64,000 nt of DNA from Chloranthus sessilifolius (lineage: Eukaryota > Streptophyta > Magnoliopsida > Chloranthales > Chloranthaceae): assembly GCA_021018995.1 (NCBI GenBank), contig CM037587.1, forward strand, positions 71,877,604 to 71,941,603, written 5' to 3'. Position 1 is the stretch's first letter, and every line of letters begins with the position of its first letter. Both the position numbers and the translations under genes were made by a program. Of the stretch, positions 22,232 to 32,470 are shown piece after piece. Below the pieces are notes generated by a model, which was given only the letters and a program-made list of their open reading frames with translations, had not been told where the DNA came from and ran no database searches.

Positions 22232-22680
22232 GTATCCTGCAATTATATCCAAGAGATACTTATTTGTGTTATGACGCACGAGTCTTGATAGATCCTGAAT
22301 CTACACACTCGTTTGTTACACCCCAATTTGCTGAAAAATTGAAGTTGGGAGGTATCCCAGAACCTCTTGACTTTATTCTCGATGTAACACTGTTGACTAG
22401 ACAGTTTCTCACAACTGATATGCTATATCGATCAGTTATCATTTGGATCAAGGACTACTAGGGATATGAAGCAGTAGCCGACTTGATCTTACTGCTGATG
22501 CTAGGATATGACATTATCCTTGGCATGGATTAGTTGTTCAATCACCATGCGAATGTTTACTGTCGACGAAAGATTGTCTCTTTTCGGCCATAAAAGAAGA
22601 AATCAGCTAAATTCTATGGGGTACCGTCAACTAATCTTTCTCTGATATCCACAATTCGAGCACGGCGATTACTTGATGAT
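22232..22680 (+). pseudogene. Protease of chromovirus A (broken)
   Basis: Begins directly after the acceptor with ILQLYPRDTY, then the active-site region ARVLIDPESTHSFVTP, where the Asp is kept but the usual D-S-G is D-P-E. The structural motif LGYDIILGMD follows (about 22500-22530). Stops at 22459 (TAG), 22531 (TAG in place of the Trp codon of GMDWL) and about 22591 (TAA) break it. It would release Gag and Pol products. It flows into RT through a RARRLLDDGAQGYIAF linker. Confidence 0.85.
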
Positions 22681-24110
22681 GGTGCTCAAGGGTATATTGC
22701 TTTCGTGCAAAGTAAAGATCGAGAAGTGAAGACACTTTCACTTTCAGATGTACCAATTGTCTGTGAATTCCCTGATGTGTTTCCTAATGAGTTGCCAGGC
22801 TTACCTCCTGACAGGGAAGTAGAGTGCGCCATTGAGTTAGCTCTAGGTATCGATCCAATATCGAAAGCACCGTATAGAATGGCACCGGCAAAGTTGAAAG
22901 AGCTCAAGGAGAATTTGCAAGAGCTTCTTGATAAAAACTTTATTAGACTGAGTGTGTCTCCGTGGGGCGCACCGATGTTGTTCGTGAAAAGAAAGGCGGT
23001 TCGATGCGCCTCTGCATTGATTGCCGTCAACTCAATAAATTGACGATCAAGAATAGATATCCACTCCCCCGAATCGACGATCTCTTTGATCAGTTACAAG
23101 GAGGGCGTTTCTTTTAGCAGGATATCACGAGTGAAGGTGAAAGTTGAAGATATTTTGAAGACAACTTTCCAAATGCGCTACGGTCACTACGAGTTTCTAA
23201 TCATGCCCTTCGGGTTGACCAACGCACCTGCTGCATTTATGGACTTGATGAATCGAGTCTTTAAACCTATCTTGATCAATGTATCGTGGTATTCATCGAC
23301 GATATACTTATTTATTCAAAAACAAAAATAGAGCATGAAGATCATCTATGTTTGGCATTGCACACATTGAGTGATTCACAATTGTATGCGAAATTCAGTA
23401 AATGCGACTTTTGGTTAAATCAAGTTAGTTTTCTAGGTCATATTATCTCAGAAGCGAGTATTACTGTTGATCCTGCAATGATCTAGGTTGTAGTACAGTG
23501 GAAGCAGCCATAAACAGTAACCGAGATCCAAAGTTTTCTAGGTCTTGCAGGTTATTACCGATATTTTGTAGAAGGATTTTCACGACTTGCTGAACCACTC
23601 ACACAGCTCACTCGAAAGAATGTTAAATTTGAGTGGACTGAGGCTTGCAAATAGGGTTTCCAAGAATTGAAAAGGAGACTCACTTCAACACCTGTTTTAG
23701 CATTACTATCAGGTAGTGGTGGTTTTGTCGTCTTCAGGGATGCATCATACAGTGGGTTAGGTTGCATTTTGAATCAATAGGAACGTGTAATTGCCTATGG
23801 TTCCTGTCAGTTGAAAGACCATGAGAAGAACTATCCCACTCACGACCTGGAATTAGCAGCAGTTATTTTCACATTAAAAATTTGGAGACACTATCTATAT
23901 GGTGAAACATTCGAAATTTTCACCGATCACAATAGTCTTAAATATCTCTTTACCCAGAAAGAGTTGAATTTGAGGCAGAGAAGGTGGATGGAATTCTTGA
24001 AAGACTATGACTGTTCTATTCAGTACCATCCCAACAAAGCCAATGTTGTAGCTGATGCGCTGAGTCGCAAATCATTTGCTCAGTTATCTCATCTTGTGAC
24101 CCGGTTATAA
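22681..24110 (+). pseudogene. Reverse transcriptase and RNase H of chromovirus A
   Basis: The RT starts with PIVCEFPDVFPNELPGLPPD and [16 protein letters not shown] one-base deletion near 22992 shifts the frame in the [16 protein letters not shown] region; sequence returns in other frames ([20 protein letters not shown], about 23160-23220). The catalytic box FIDD is kept (about 23292). RNase H is a long readable block at 23811-24110 with [35 protein letters not shown] and the ADALSRK end. Extra stops lie near 23486, 23510, 23652 and 23779. This enzyme would make the double-stranded cDNA; the copy cannot. Confidence 0.9.
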
Positions 24111-24191
24111 AGATGAAAACTACTCAATGACATTGTATCATCGAGTGCCACTCTGCGAGCAACGTCAACTGGAGGTTTACTTGCTACAGTC

Positions 24192-25214
24192 ATGATTCGG
24201 GCTCCACTTTTCGATAGGATCAGAGAGCTCCAGATGCAAGATGCAGAGTTTATTTCCATCCGACATGGAGTACAAAGTGGGCCACAACCAGAATTCTTGA
24301 TTAAGGACAATGAGTCCTTATTATTTCAAGGACGAGTATGCATACCTGATGATCATGCTTTACATCAGGAAATTCTCGAAGAAGCGCATAAGTCAACCTA
24401 TGTTATTCATCCTAGCAGTACCAAGATGTACCAGGATCTCAAAAAGACATTTTGATGGAACAGTTTAAAACGCAACGTTGCGGAATATGTTGCAAAGTGT
24501 TTAACCTGTCAGCAAGTAAAGGTTGAGCACAATCACCCTGCTGGTCTATTGCAGCCACTGCCCATTCCGAAGTGGAAATGGGAAAATATTTCCATGGATT
24601 TTATTCTCGATTTGCCCCGTACTCAGAAGGGTTAGAATGTGATTTGGGTGATTGTTGATCGTCTCACCAATTCAGCGCATTTCTTACCCTATAGTACGCG
24701 ATATACAGCGTCGAAATTGGCTGAAATATATCTGCGAGAGATTATATGATTACATGGGATATCCGTTAGCATTGTGTGAGATCGCGACCCTTTATATACT
24801 TCGCGATTTTGGCAGAGTTTCCAAGAAGGTATGGGCTCCAAGTTAGACTTTAGCACTGCATTTCATCCTCAGTCCGACGGGCAGACGAAGAGGGTAAATT
24901 AGGTGATAGAAGATATGTTAAGGGCCTGTATGCTAGATTTTCAAGGATCGTGGGATAAGCACTTACCCCTGATCAAATTTTCATACAATAATAGCTTCCA
25001 GTCAAGCATCGGTTTGGCACCATTCGAGGCACTATATGGACGCCGATGTAAATCTCCGATTAACTGGGAAGAAGCTGGAGAGCGTTTGATTTTATGCCCT
25101 GATTTGGCCCAAAGCACCAATGCAGTTGTTCACGTTATACGGGAACGATTGAAGAGTGCTCAAAGTCGACAAAAGAGTTATGCCGATCTCAAAAGAACAA
25201 GTGTGGATTTTCAG
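24192..25214 (+). pseudogene. Integrase catalytic part of chromovirus A
   Basis: The HHCC zinc module is intact (AHKSTYVIH, then AKCLTCQQ, about 24385-24515). Catalytic Asp residues are present in WVIVDRLT and VSDRDPLYTSRFW, but the catalytic Glu is Lys: the motif reads GQTKRVN (about 24882-24900), a G-to-A change. Stops lie at 24452, 24633, 24748 and 24900. After ALYGRRCKSPINWEEAGE the frame continues through AQSRQKSYADLKR to a consensus donor at 25214/25215, beyond which straight translation ends at TAA 25281. Confidence 0.88.
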
Positions 25215-25294
25215 GTAATACCTGACATTGATAAGTCTTTTGTGAATCCACTAAACTATATTATCATTTTGATACATGGATAAATGGTATACAG
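25215..25294 (+). other. Second intron-like insert, in the integrase of chromovirus A
   Basis: TTTTCAG/GTAATACC at the left and TATACAG/ATTGGC at the right enclose 80 AT-rich bases with a CTAAAC branch-like site near 25251. Chromoviruses B and C have no insert here: their frame runs uninterrupted through the homologous VDFKVGEHVF and WDLIEGDQVF. Removing the 80 bp gives phase-0 continuity into GENVFIKISP. Unspliced, a TAA removes the chromodomain. The CAG repeated at both ends could also be an insertion footprint. Confidence 0.62.
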
Positions 25295-25713
25295 ATTGGC
25301 GAGAACGTCTTTATTAAAATCTCTCCAACAAAAGGCGTGATACGGTTTGCGAAATGAGGCAAGTTGAGTCCTCGTTATGTTGGACCATTCCTCGTTTTAG
25401 GCAGAGTAGGGGAGGTCGTGTATCGACTCGCTTTACCTCCGCATCTATTTGGCATTCATGACGTATTCCACGTGTCTATGCTGAGGAAGTACGTTAGCGA
25501 TCCAACGCATGTGTTTGATTACCAACCGTTAGATATTTAGGAAGATTTAACGGTGATCGAAGAACCAAGTCAGATTTTGGACCACCGAGATCAAATTTTG
25601 CGAACGAAAAGAATCCCACTCGTCTTGATCCAATGAAAGAATCTTGGATTGCATGAGGCTACCTGGGAGCGCGAAGCTGACATTCGTACTCAGTATCCTC
25701 ATTTATTTACATA
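25295..25713 (+). pseudogene. Integrase C terminus and chromodomain of chromovirus A
   Basis: Contains GENVFIKISP, the GPF motif (YVGPFLVLGRVG), HDVFHVSMLRKYV, then the chromodomain segment (IPLVLIQ, HEATWEREADIRTQYPHLF) ending at TAA. The chromodomain in chromoviruses is thought to steer integration to marked chromatin. Stops replace codons near 25354, 25538 and 25633. Homologous in order to 60525-61030 (B) and 38154-38636 (C). Confidence 0.87.
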
Positions 25714-26633
25714 AGGTGCATACTTAATGTACGCCTATAATATGCTTGGTTCTTGGTTCTAAGACTCAATCTTTATTGAAAATTATATTATATATATATT
25801 TTTTTTTGTCATATATGTTGTTTAAAGCACCCTACACCTATATATAAGGAACTACTTCAAATATAGGACACCAATTATGTATAAAATTAAATAAAATAAT
25901 ATCATTTTCTGATTAAACCTATGAATTGTAGAAACAACAGAAAATTATGTTTTAAAATTGTTTAAAATAATAATTTGGAGAAACAATAAAGTTTCAATTT
26001 ATTGAGGGTGCCACCCAAGCAAAGTCAAAGTCATCCATCCCAGAACACTTCCTCAGGTCCCAGTTAAATTACAAAGTCTAACTATGGACTGACACAGTAC
26101 TTCCCCATGTAAAGTAATACGATACGGATTGAAATTTCATCAAAATAAAATAATTTCATATAGCACCACATGTCAAAAAGGTCAAAATATATTTTTCTAT
26201 AAACCCTGTATCTGATAAGTATACCCAGGTACCAACACATTTTACACCAAAATCACGGGGCCTCGAAATCTGGGCCAGCAAAGTTTTGACCTCCTTGCCG
26301 CGGCAAGGAACAGTGCTGGCCACGGCAAGCCTATAGAGTTGCCGCGGCAACCCTGTGCGGATTATGTGGGTCCAAAACCCATTTCTGGTTAGTTTTCTAT
26401 TGTTTATGTTGAGTGGGTTCTTATTCTTTTATCTTCCAAGACATTGTACCTGCATGCACTCCACAAAGCAAGCCACAAAGCAAGCCAAAACCAGTTGCAT
26501 GTTACTAATTTCCTCTTGATAGCTCTCCATTTCCTGCTATTTCACTAATTCCAGCATATTTTGGTATCTTGTGAGGTAAAAATCAGAATCCTAGCTCAAA
26601 GTTATACTTTCTTGTCTTTTAAATTCCTTAGAA
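25714..26633 (+). other. Spacer between pol and the extra ORF, chromovirus A
   Basis: No coding potential. AT-rich to about 26170, then a GC-rich palindrome cluster at 26293-26351: perfect CCTTGCCGCGGCAAGG (26293-26308) and GTTGCCGCGGCAAC (26338-26351), the same motif as in the LTR. Pyrimidine-rich leader-like sequence follows up to the ATG at 26634. Confidence 0.7.
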
Positions 26634-27920
26634 TGCCTCCTAGGAAAATCGGGGTATCAAAACCTCCAAAAGCCTCAGCTCAAGCAAAGGGTAAGGCCCC
26701 TGCTCCTTCCCATGACCCAATCGATCCACCCGTTGAGCAAGAACAGCCCGTCCCATGGTGGGCTGCGAAGGCTATGGAACCCGAATGGATCGTCGACGAT
26801 CGACTATTGACACCTAACGACCAGACTGCATGTCCATTAGGTATATGGACAGGCACGGTTAGACGCCTTATATCAACCATTCCATACCCAGTTTTATCCG
26901 CGTCTCGTCCATTTATTTTACCAAAATCTAAAAGTATCACCAATAGTTGGCCAATTGGAGACTGAAATCGATAATCAGAAATTTTATTTACAAGACATAG
27001 CACAAGCTATGGACTATAGTCCAACTTTGGATGTCAGTCTCTGACTACAAATACCTCGACAAAGGGATGTAAAATTTCATTACATCACTACAAAGATGAC
27101 TGATGGGCAGACCTCTTCTGCTCACGTTCTTGTAGTCCGTCGCAGCCAATTACCACAAAAAATGTGGTTTCTTGACTGTGTATTTCATTATAATTTATAC
27201 CCCATGCAGTATGAGAGAGAACGTCGAGATGTTCTCTTACAAGCTCTATTCACTGTGCATGAAAATCGATGGTTAAATGCCCCTAGGGTGGTATGGGAAG
27301 GCATTAAATATGCCAACATCCATTTGCAAAGCAATGTCGCTAATCCCATGCCATCATGCCCCTATCCTCGTTTAATTTTCCGACTTTTAGAAACACATTC
27401 GGATAGTGTGAATCAAGTTCCCTATCAGATTCCCCAGGGTGAAGAAGTCCGCACGGATAATATGCAAGTCTTTAGCCTAGCTATCTGGCAAAATGTATGT
27501 CAAAGGTCATCCCAAGCGGTTCAAAACTGCCAAGCTCGCCAGATCCATTCTCCTCCACCAACTCCACAAGCACCACCCTCGATACCAACCCAAGATATCC
27601 CCATTCCCCCTTAGTCTTACACTCAAGCACAAACCGAATTGGTTCCCTTGGCACCTGAGTTATACACCAATGCTGCTTTGGCACAACTCATGTGTGAAAA
27701 CCATGAGCAGACTCTTCTCCAATTCGATAATTTATATCGAAATCATTATATGCTCCATCAACGCATTAATTATATTGAAGAAGCAACCAACATCATGTTG
27801 GAGCATACATTCCAAACCGCTACAAATCCTTACATTGGGCGGGCGCGCAATTTCGTCTCCCAATACACCTGCAATGCAGCATTACTGGTGCCAGAATTCC
27901 AGCAAGACTTTCAGCAGTAA
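26634..27920 (+). pseudogene. Extra ORF downstream of pol, chromovirus A (plant-transposon-protein-like)
   Basis: About 429 codons from ATG 26634 to TAA, interrupted by one +1 frameshift near 26885 and stops at about 27051 (TGA) and 27612 (TAG). The N terminus is basic and Pro/Lys-rich and leads to VPWWAAKAMEPEW. After the shift the frame gives FYPRLVHLFYQNL, then QKMWFLDCVFHYNLYPM, LLQALFTVHENRWLNAPRVV, SCPYPRLIFRLLE, and a Pro/Gln-rich C-terminal half. These blocks line up with the extra ORF of chromovirus B. The pattern (LV..FY; W..D....NLYPM; PYPRLI..LLE) resembles the 'putative plant transposon protein' domain often found with Athila-type elements. Function unknown; it is not Gag, Pol or a recognised envelope. 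Confidence 0.72.
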
Positions 27921-28326
27921 ACCTCTACTGGTCAACAATAACCCAGTCCTCAGCCTGGTAAATTATAACCTCACAAGCTAGTAGTTATATATTACATTTT
28001 AATTTTGCATCGAATTAAATTGAGTTCATCTCTAACAAGATTGTCTATTTGTGTTTCATTGTGTAATATATATATCATTCATGTCTCGATTTGATACTTA
28101 ATGAGTCTTGTTGTTACTGATATTGTAATTCTCTCTGTTATATAAAAATTTTGATTGCGGTTCTATCTGTTTGATTTTGATTTTGATTTTGATTTTTTCT
28201 TGTGTTAATTTTCTTGCTGTTAAGCACCACATGTTGTATGGACATTACGGCATTGATGTTCGCTATTGTAGCATTCACCTACTGCACCTCATTGTCTCGA
28301 TTTATTTTCGAGGACGAAAATTCCTT

Positions 28327-28339
28327 AAATAGGGGAGAA
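28327..28339 (+). other. Polypurine tract of chromovirus A
   Basis: AAATAGGGGAGAA ends exactly where the 3' LTR begins and follows the GAGGACGAAAATTCC block common upstream of chromovirus PPTs. It would prime plus-strand DNA synthesis. The stretch 27921-28326 before it holds AT-rich untranslated sequence with a (GATTTT)n run near 28175-28200 and no gene. Confidence 0.9.
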
Positions 28340-30992
28340 TGTAACGATCCCCAGATCTGTACACTACGCAGTATAGATAAGGGTCTGGTCAGGCATATGG
28401 TTATCATAGGACATAACTAATCTAGGTAGTTCCATCACTATTGGTACTTTGCGATCTAAATCAGAAACACACACTTACCTCTAAAATGCTGGTAGAACTG
28501 AAAAGAAGAAATTAGCGGAACAAGTATATATGCTCCACACGTGAAGTTAGGCTCAGCTATTCCTTTAGTCTAAAAATGTCACACATAAACAAAGCAAAAT
28601 GGTATAGTAGAATAGCTTTACATACTACTAAAGCCTGGTTTTTGTTTTTTTTTTATTTCAAGTATAAAACAGAAATCCTGTTTTGATACAAGAAATCTTA
28701 TTGTTTTGTTTTGTTCTGCAGTACACTATAAAGGTAGTGTTGGTTTATAGGAAAGTTTAATCTAAAGTAGCTTGTAAGCTACTTGCATGAATAAGTGTTT
28801 ACACGACTCAAATGAGTCACCTTATGGGTTCATGCACGCAAAGCGCATCAAACCCTTATAAAACCTACGAACATGACCGTCATCTGCCTCCTTTACATTC
28901 CATTGAAAGAAAATCTTGCACCTATGGTCTACAAATCTAAGGACACCATAGTCACGTACAGCGATCCTAGCCCAGTCCTGATTACCTTTGATATAGGATG
29001 AGACCATAGTGCACTTCATAATCCCGCAATTTCAATTCTACATATTGCATCCGCTAGATTGAGACTTTGTAATTCTCAAACACGGCAAGCACAACATCGA
29101 TAGTCGATTACCACAACTCCACCAAAAAGGTATGCCGAAAATTCTACTAGTATAAGATCATATCTCATAAAAGTGACTTGACTTGATGCAACAGCTTTGA
29201 GCTCAGCATGAAAATATGAATTCTTAGCACAGGTTGGTGCACTAAATTCATTCCAAAATAGCAAACTTCCTTCAAGGCACATTGATTATACTCAGATTAT
29301 AATCAAGTTAATAATCTAGGACAATATTCAAATAAAAACAATCAACTCAAAAGGCACAGAAAAACACAGAGTAGCCAAGAAGACAACCACGGCAAGCCTT
29401 GAAGCTTGCCACGGCAACCTCCAGCAGATAAAGGTTAGGCCGTTTTCTTTTGGCACTTCGGACCTTGGATCCATTAAGGGTCTAGAGGGGTATATCTTTG
29501 GGTCTTAGGCACGCCATGAGGCATCTGTTAAATGCTAGCTTTTAATATAAATCTATTCTATTTATCATAGATTGGTGCCACATGGTGCACTTAGACAGTT
29601 GGAAGAACATATGTTAGCATGATGTTCTCGGATGCCTGAACGTGCATTGACTACAATACCCGTAAGACTCTACACACAGGTAGGGAATATATGTTATTAT
29701 TATATTTGTGTAGAATGTCACTTAATTTTCATAGAGGATTTGATAAATATTTATATATGTAATGAGAAGCATGCTTGGAGTAAACTAGTGTTGACTTACA
29801 CTGATAAATTGGATCAGATAAGCAATAGATAGACTTGAGTAGCCAGTAATTTGATAAGGAATCTATGTTATCAATGACACATGGTAGCCTTGACCACATA
29901 GTTGGCAAAATTTGATCAGTGTTGTAAAATAAATCTCATTTTATAAATATAGCAGTGGTTACTTTTATATCAGTATTATCAATAATTTAGTAAAAGGTAT
30001 TTAGAAAACATACATGGAAATGCATATGCTACATTGTTCAATATTCAGATCCTGTCATTTGCAATATTCCTTATACGTTGTTACTCCATCTTGGTTCAAG
30101 TGATCGCGCTAACTCGGGATCTTGAGTTTCTCGATTTAAATGATCCCGCTAACTCGGGAGCTTGACAAGTGATCCCGCTACCTCGGGAGCTTGAATTATC
30201 CTGATCCAAGTGATCCCGCTAACTCGGGAGCTTGACAAGTGATCCTACTAACTCAAGAGCTTGACTTTTCTATGATGTCCTGCATGTATCTTGTTTTAGC
30301 TTGGTTTTCATATCTATGCATCATGATTTTATTAGCTTGCTAGCATATAATGTTAGTGATATAAGACTAAAAACATGTTCTTAATATTATTCTATGAGAA
30401 TGCGATACATTGATAAGATATGCTAACAACGTAATATTCTCTACTGAGCTTTGATGATAGCTCATTCCACGACTTAAATGTCTTAGGCGAGGCACGATGC
30501 GGAACGCTACAAATTCTACTTACGTTATGCGGCGAGGAAGAGGAGAAAGGCGACGATGAAGACGAGGAAGACGATTTCCCAGAAGAGTTCTTCCCAAAGT
30601 AGGTTTGTGGCTTGTGGAGTTAGAGGAGACCTGAGAGAGGAAAGGAGAGATAGATAAAGTAAAAGACATGTATAAATGATATATGGTAGTTTCTGATATT
30701 TTATGTTTTTGGATATATAGGTTTTCTTTCCACTGTTTAGTTGACGGGTGGCCGCCATCGGTGGAAAGTTATACATCAAATCGTTTGATCTTATATATAT
30801 TGTTTCTAGTTCCTGCATAGATAAGTGAAACACATCAGTTATTTTGCCATATTATCAACTGCCAGAATTACTTGCTTCCGCATTTGTAAAACTTTGTACA
30901 AGAAATGACCCCTTAGATGAAAGGATCATGTTAGGTGATCCGATGACGCGACATTTCCAATAGTGAAAGAAGGGAAACGGTGGGTTGTCACA
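28340..30992 (+). repeat. 3' LTR of chromovirus A
   Basis: Starts TGTAACGATCCCC and ends TGGGTTGTCACA. It is 83 bp shorter than the 5' LTR, mainly through a deletion of about 80 bp in the palindrome cluster near 29386. A short patch at about 30484-30560 is far more diverged from the 5' LTR than its surroundings. Confidence 0.95.
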
Positions 30993-31242
30993 TTTGCAGT
31001 TGAGACGGATCTTAAGGACAATATATTAGCTTTATCACGAACTAAGGGAACATTATTGTTACTATGCCGACAATCTCATCTATCTGAATGGTGATATATG
31101 TTAAGATATGGAGGTTAGGTGGCTATCTATATGTGGACCTCACGTGTTAGGCTCGAGCAGCTGCCCTGGCACAGGTCATTTAATTAAGATAAGTAAGATA
31201 CGAAGTACGTTGTGTGCGCACATGGAGTAATAGTAAGACTTC

Positions 31243-31396
31243 CACTACAAAAAATAAGACTATTAGCGGCAATTTTTTTTTAAAAAAAATTGTCGCTATT
31301 AGTCCTGTCGCTACTAAAAACTACTGCTATTAGTCCTGCCGCTACCAAAAACAGCCTTAACAGCAAGTGTTGCTAAAACACCTTATTTTTGTAGTT
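31243..31396. mobile_element. CACTA-type MITE, 154 bp, TSD TTC
   Basis: Left end CACTACAAAAAATAAGAC; right end CTTATTTTTGTAGTT, its inverse with the last G changed to T. Flanks TTC (31240-31242) and TTC (31397-31399). Inserted in the 3' half of E-right. Confidence 0.85.
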
Positions 31397-31478
31397 TTCC
31401 GATATGTCACGTATGATAAGTTAATAAGATAGATAGTAAAAAAAATAAGAAATAGAAGCATCATGTGCATTTCATTCT

Positions 31479-31770
31479 CACTACAAAAAATAAAACTATT
31501 AGCGGCAGCCATAAATTGCCACTAATAGTCTTAATAGTTTTTTGTTAATACACTACAAAAAATTAAGACTATTAGTGGAAGCCAAAAACTGCCACTATTA
31601 ACAAAAAACTGCCGCTAATGCCCTTACCGCTAATAGTCTTTAATATTTTTTTGTTAAAAGCAGTAGTTTTTTGCTCCAAAAAATTGCCGCTAATAATCTA
31701 TTTTTTTGTAGTGATAGCGGCAGTTTTTAGCTGCAAAAAACTGCTGCTAATGGTCTTATTTTTTGTAGTG
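31479..31770. mobile_element. CACTA-type MITE (outer), TSD TCT, hosting a second copy
   Basis: Ends CACTACAAAAAATAAAAC and GGTCTTATTTTTTGTAGTG; flanks TCT (31476-31478) and TCT (31771-31773). After removing the inner copy it is about 126 bp. The interior repeats GCGGCAG/CTGCCGC motifs typical of CACTA subterminal regions. Confidence 0.87.
31551..31713. mobile_element. CACTA-type MITE (inner), 163 bp, TSD ATA
   Basis: Begins CACTACAAAAAATTAAGAC and ends CTATTTTTTTGTAGTG, flanked by ATA on both sides (31548-31550 and 31714-31716). It lies wholly inside the MITE at 31479-31770 and belongs to the same family. Confidence 0.85.
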
Positions 31771-31894
31771 TCTATGATATGGTTTTCAGTTTTGATACGA
31801 TATGTTATGAGATTTTTGGATATTTTTTACATCGTATAATAATGTTTGATTTATTTCAAAATGCACCTTAACTCAAGCAATTGCACACACGATT

Positions 31895-32086
31895 GTGCAA
31901 CGCACTGAGTTTACACGATTGAATAAACTCACCCCTTCCCAAAATCTAACAATTTTAGGTGAGGACTCTGATCATTCTGCTAATGATGACATGGAGGTAG
32001 CTGTACCGAAGGCAGCTTATGTAGATGAAGACGTTGGCTACCACCTGGATGAGAGCGTAGATCCAGTAAAATTTTACAAGCCTTGA
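31895..32086 (+). other. Acidic ORF near the 3' end of E-right LTR
   Basis: 63 codons. The first third spans a hairpin (ACTGAGTTTACACG..ATAAACTCAC), then TCTAACAATTTTAG gives a branch- and acceptor-like site (AG 31957-31958), then an acidic run ending DESVDPVKFYKP. The third E copy (52043-51861, minus) keeps the same start (TEFTRL-KL), spacing and end (VDPTGYYEH). D ends similarly. Conservation between diverged copies suggests past coding function. Confidence 0.5.
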
Positions 32087-32420
32087 GAGCCCCTTTAGCT
32101 CTAGTGTTCTTTTATTTCTTTTGAGATACAAATTTTAGTCTTTTGATACATCTTATGAGTTTACGTTGAGACCATTTTACCCTATGTGAAACTTGTTTTA
32201 CCTTATGTCTTAGATGCATGGTTAGGAACTTTTCCTTGATTTATTGTTTACGTTTTTATTTATTTATGAGCCATTAAATAAAATATTAAAATGTCTCGAT
32301 CCATATGCTAAGTTGATTTATGAGTTATGTGCATGTCTGTTTATCGCCTTAACAAGCGTATGGTGTCATAACATAGAATTCTAAGCCTTCGAGATTAGGT
32401 AGGAATTTTGGGTTGTGACA

Positions 32421-32435
32421 CTGAGAGAGAGAGAG

Positions 32436-32469
<34 letters not shown>
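32421..32469. repeat. (GA)n microsatellite
   Basis: About 49 bp of GAGAGA with one C interruption, immediately after E-right. The long Arg/Glu ORF over it is only the translated microsatellite. A similar run lies at 45870-45917 in a related copy of the host repeat. Confidence 0.9.

Positions 32470-32470
<1 letters not shown>

Larger units (their letters stand above)
17835..30992 (+). mobile_element. Chromovirus A (Ty3/gypsy, Tekay/Del-like), 13.2 kb, both LTRs
   Basis: Two LTRs of 2736 and 2653 bp flank PBS, gag, PR, RT, RNase H, INT with chromodomain, an extra ORF and a PPT, all on the plus strand. The right flank is TTTGC (30993-30997); the left is TCTAC (17830-17834), two transitions away. 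The uninterrupted E-left sequence at the same site supports a single TTTGC-like target, so I take this as a decayed TSD. The coding part is full of stops and frameshifts. Long LTRs, iMet PBS and a chromodomain suggest the Tekay/Del lineage; this is inference. Confidence 0.93.
15767..32420 (+). repeat. LTR 'E-right', plus orientation, split by chromovirus A and MITEs
   Basis: It starts TGTTATGACTCGGGTC (15767) and ends GGGTTGTGACA (32420). The LTR itself is 15767-17834 plus 30998-32420; removing chromovirus A and the CACTA MITEs leaves about 3.04 kb, close to E-left. No PBS follows its end and no internal region adjoins it, so it is probably a solo LTR. Flanks CCTAG and CTGAG are not a clear TSD, but the host repeat continues across it (15655-15766 into 32421-32770). 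A CGACCGGTCGA-type array occurs at about 16505-16935, where some units have become ATCGATCGATCGA. Confidence 0.8.

Noticed and set aside
15767..32420. E-left and E-right as the two LTRs of one element
   Set aside because: They are inverted, not direct, repeats and no internal coding region, PBS or PPT pair joins them; chromovirus A between them has its own LTRs.
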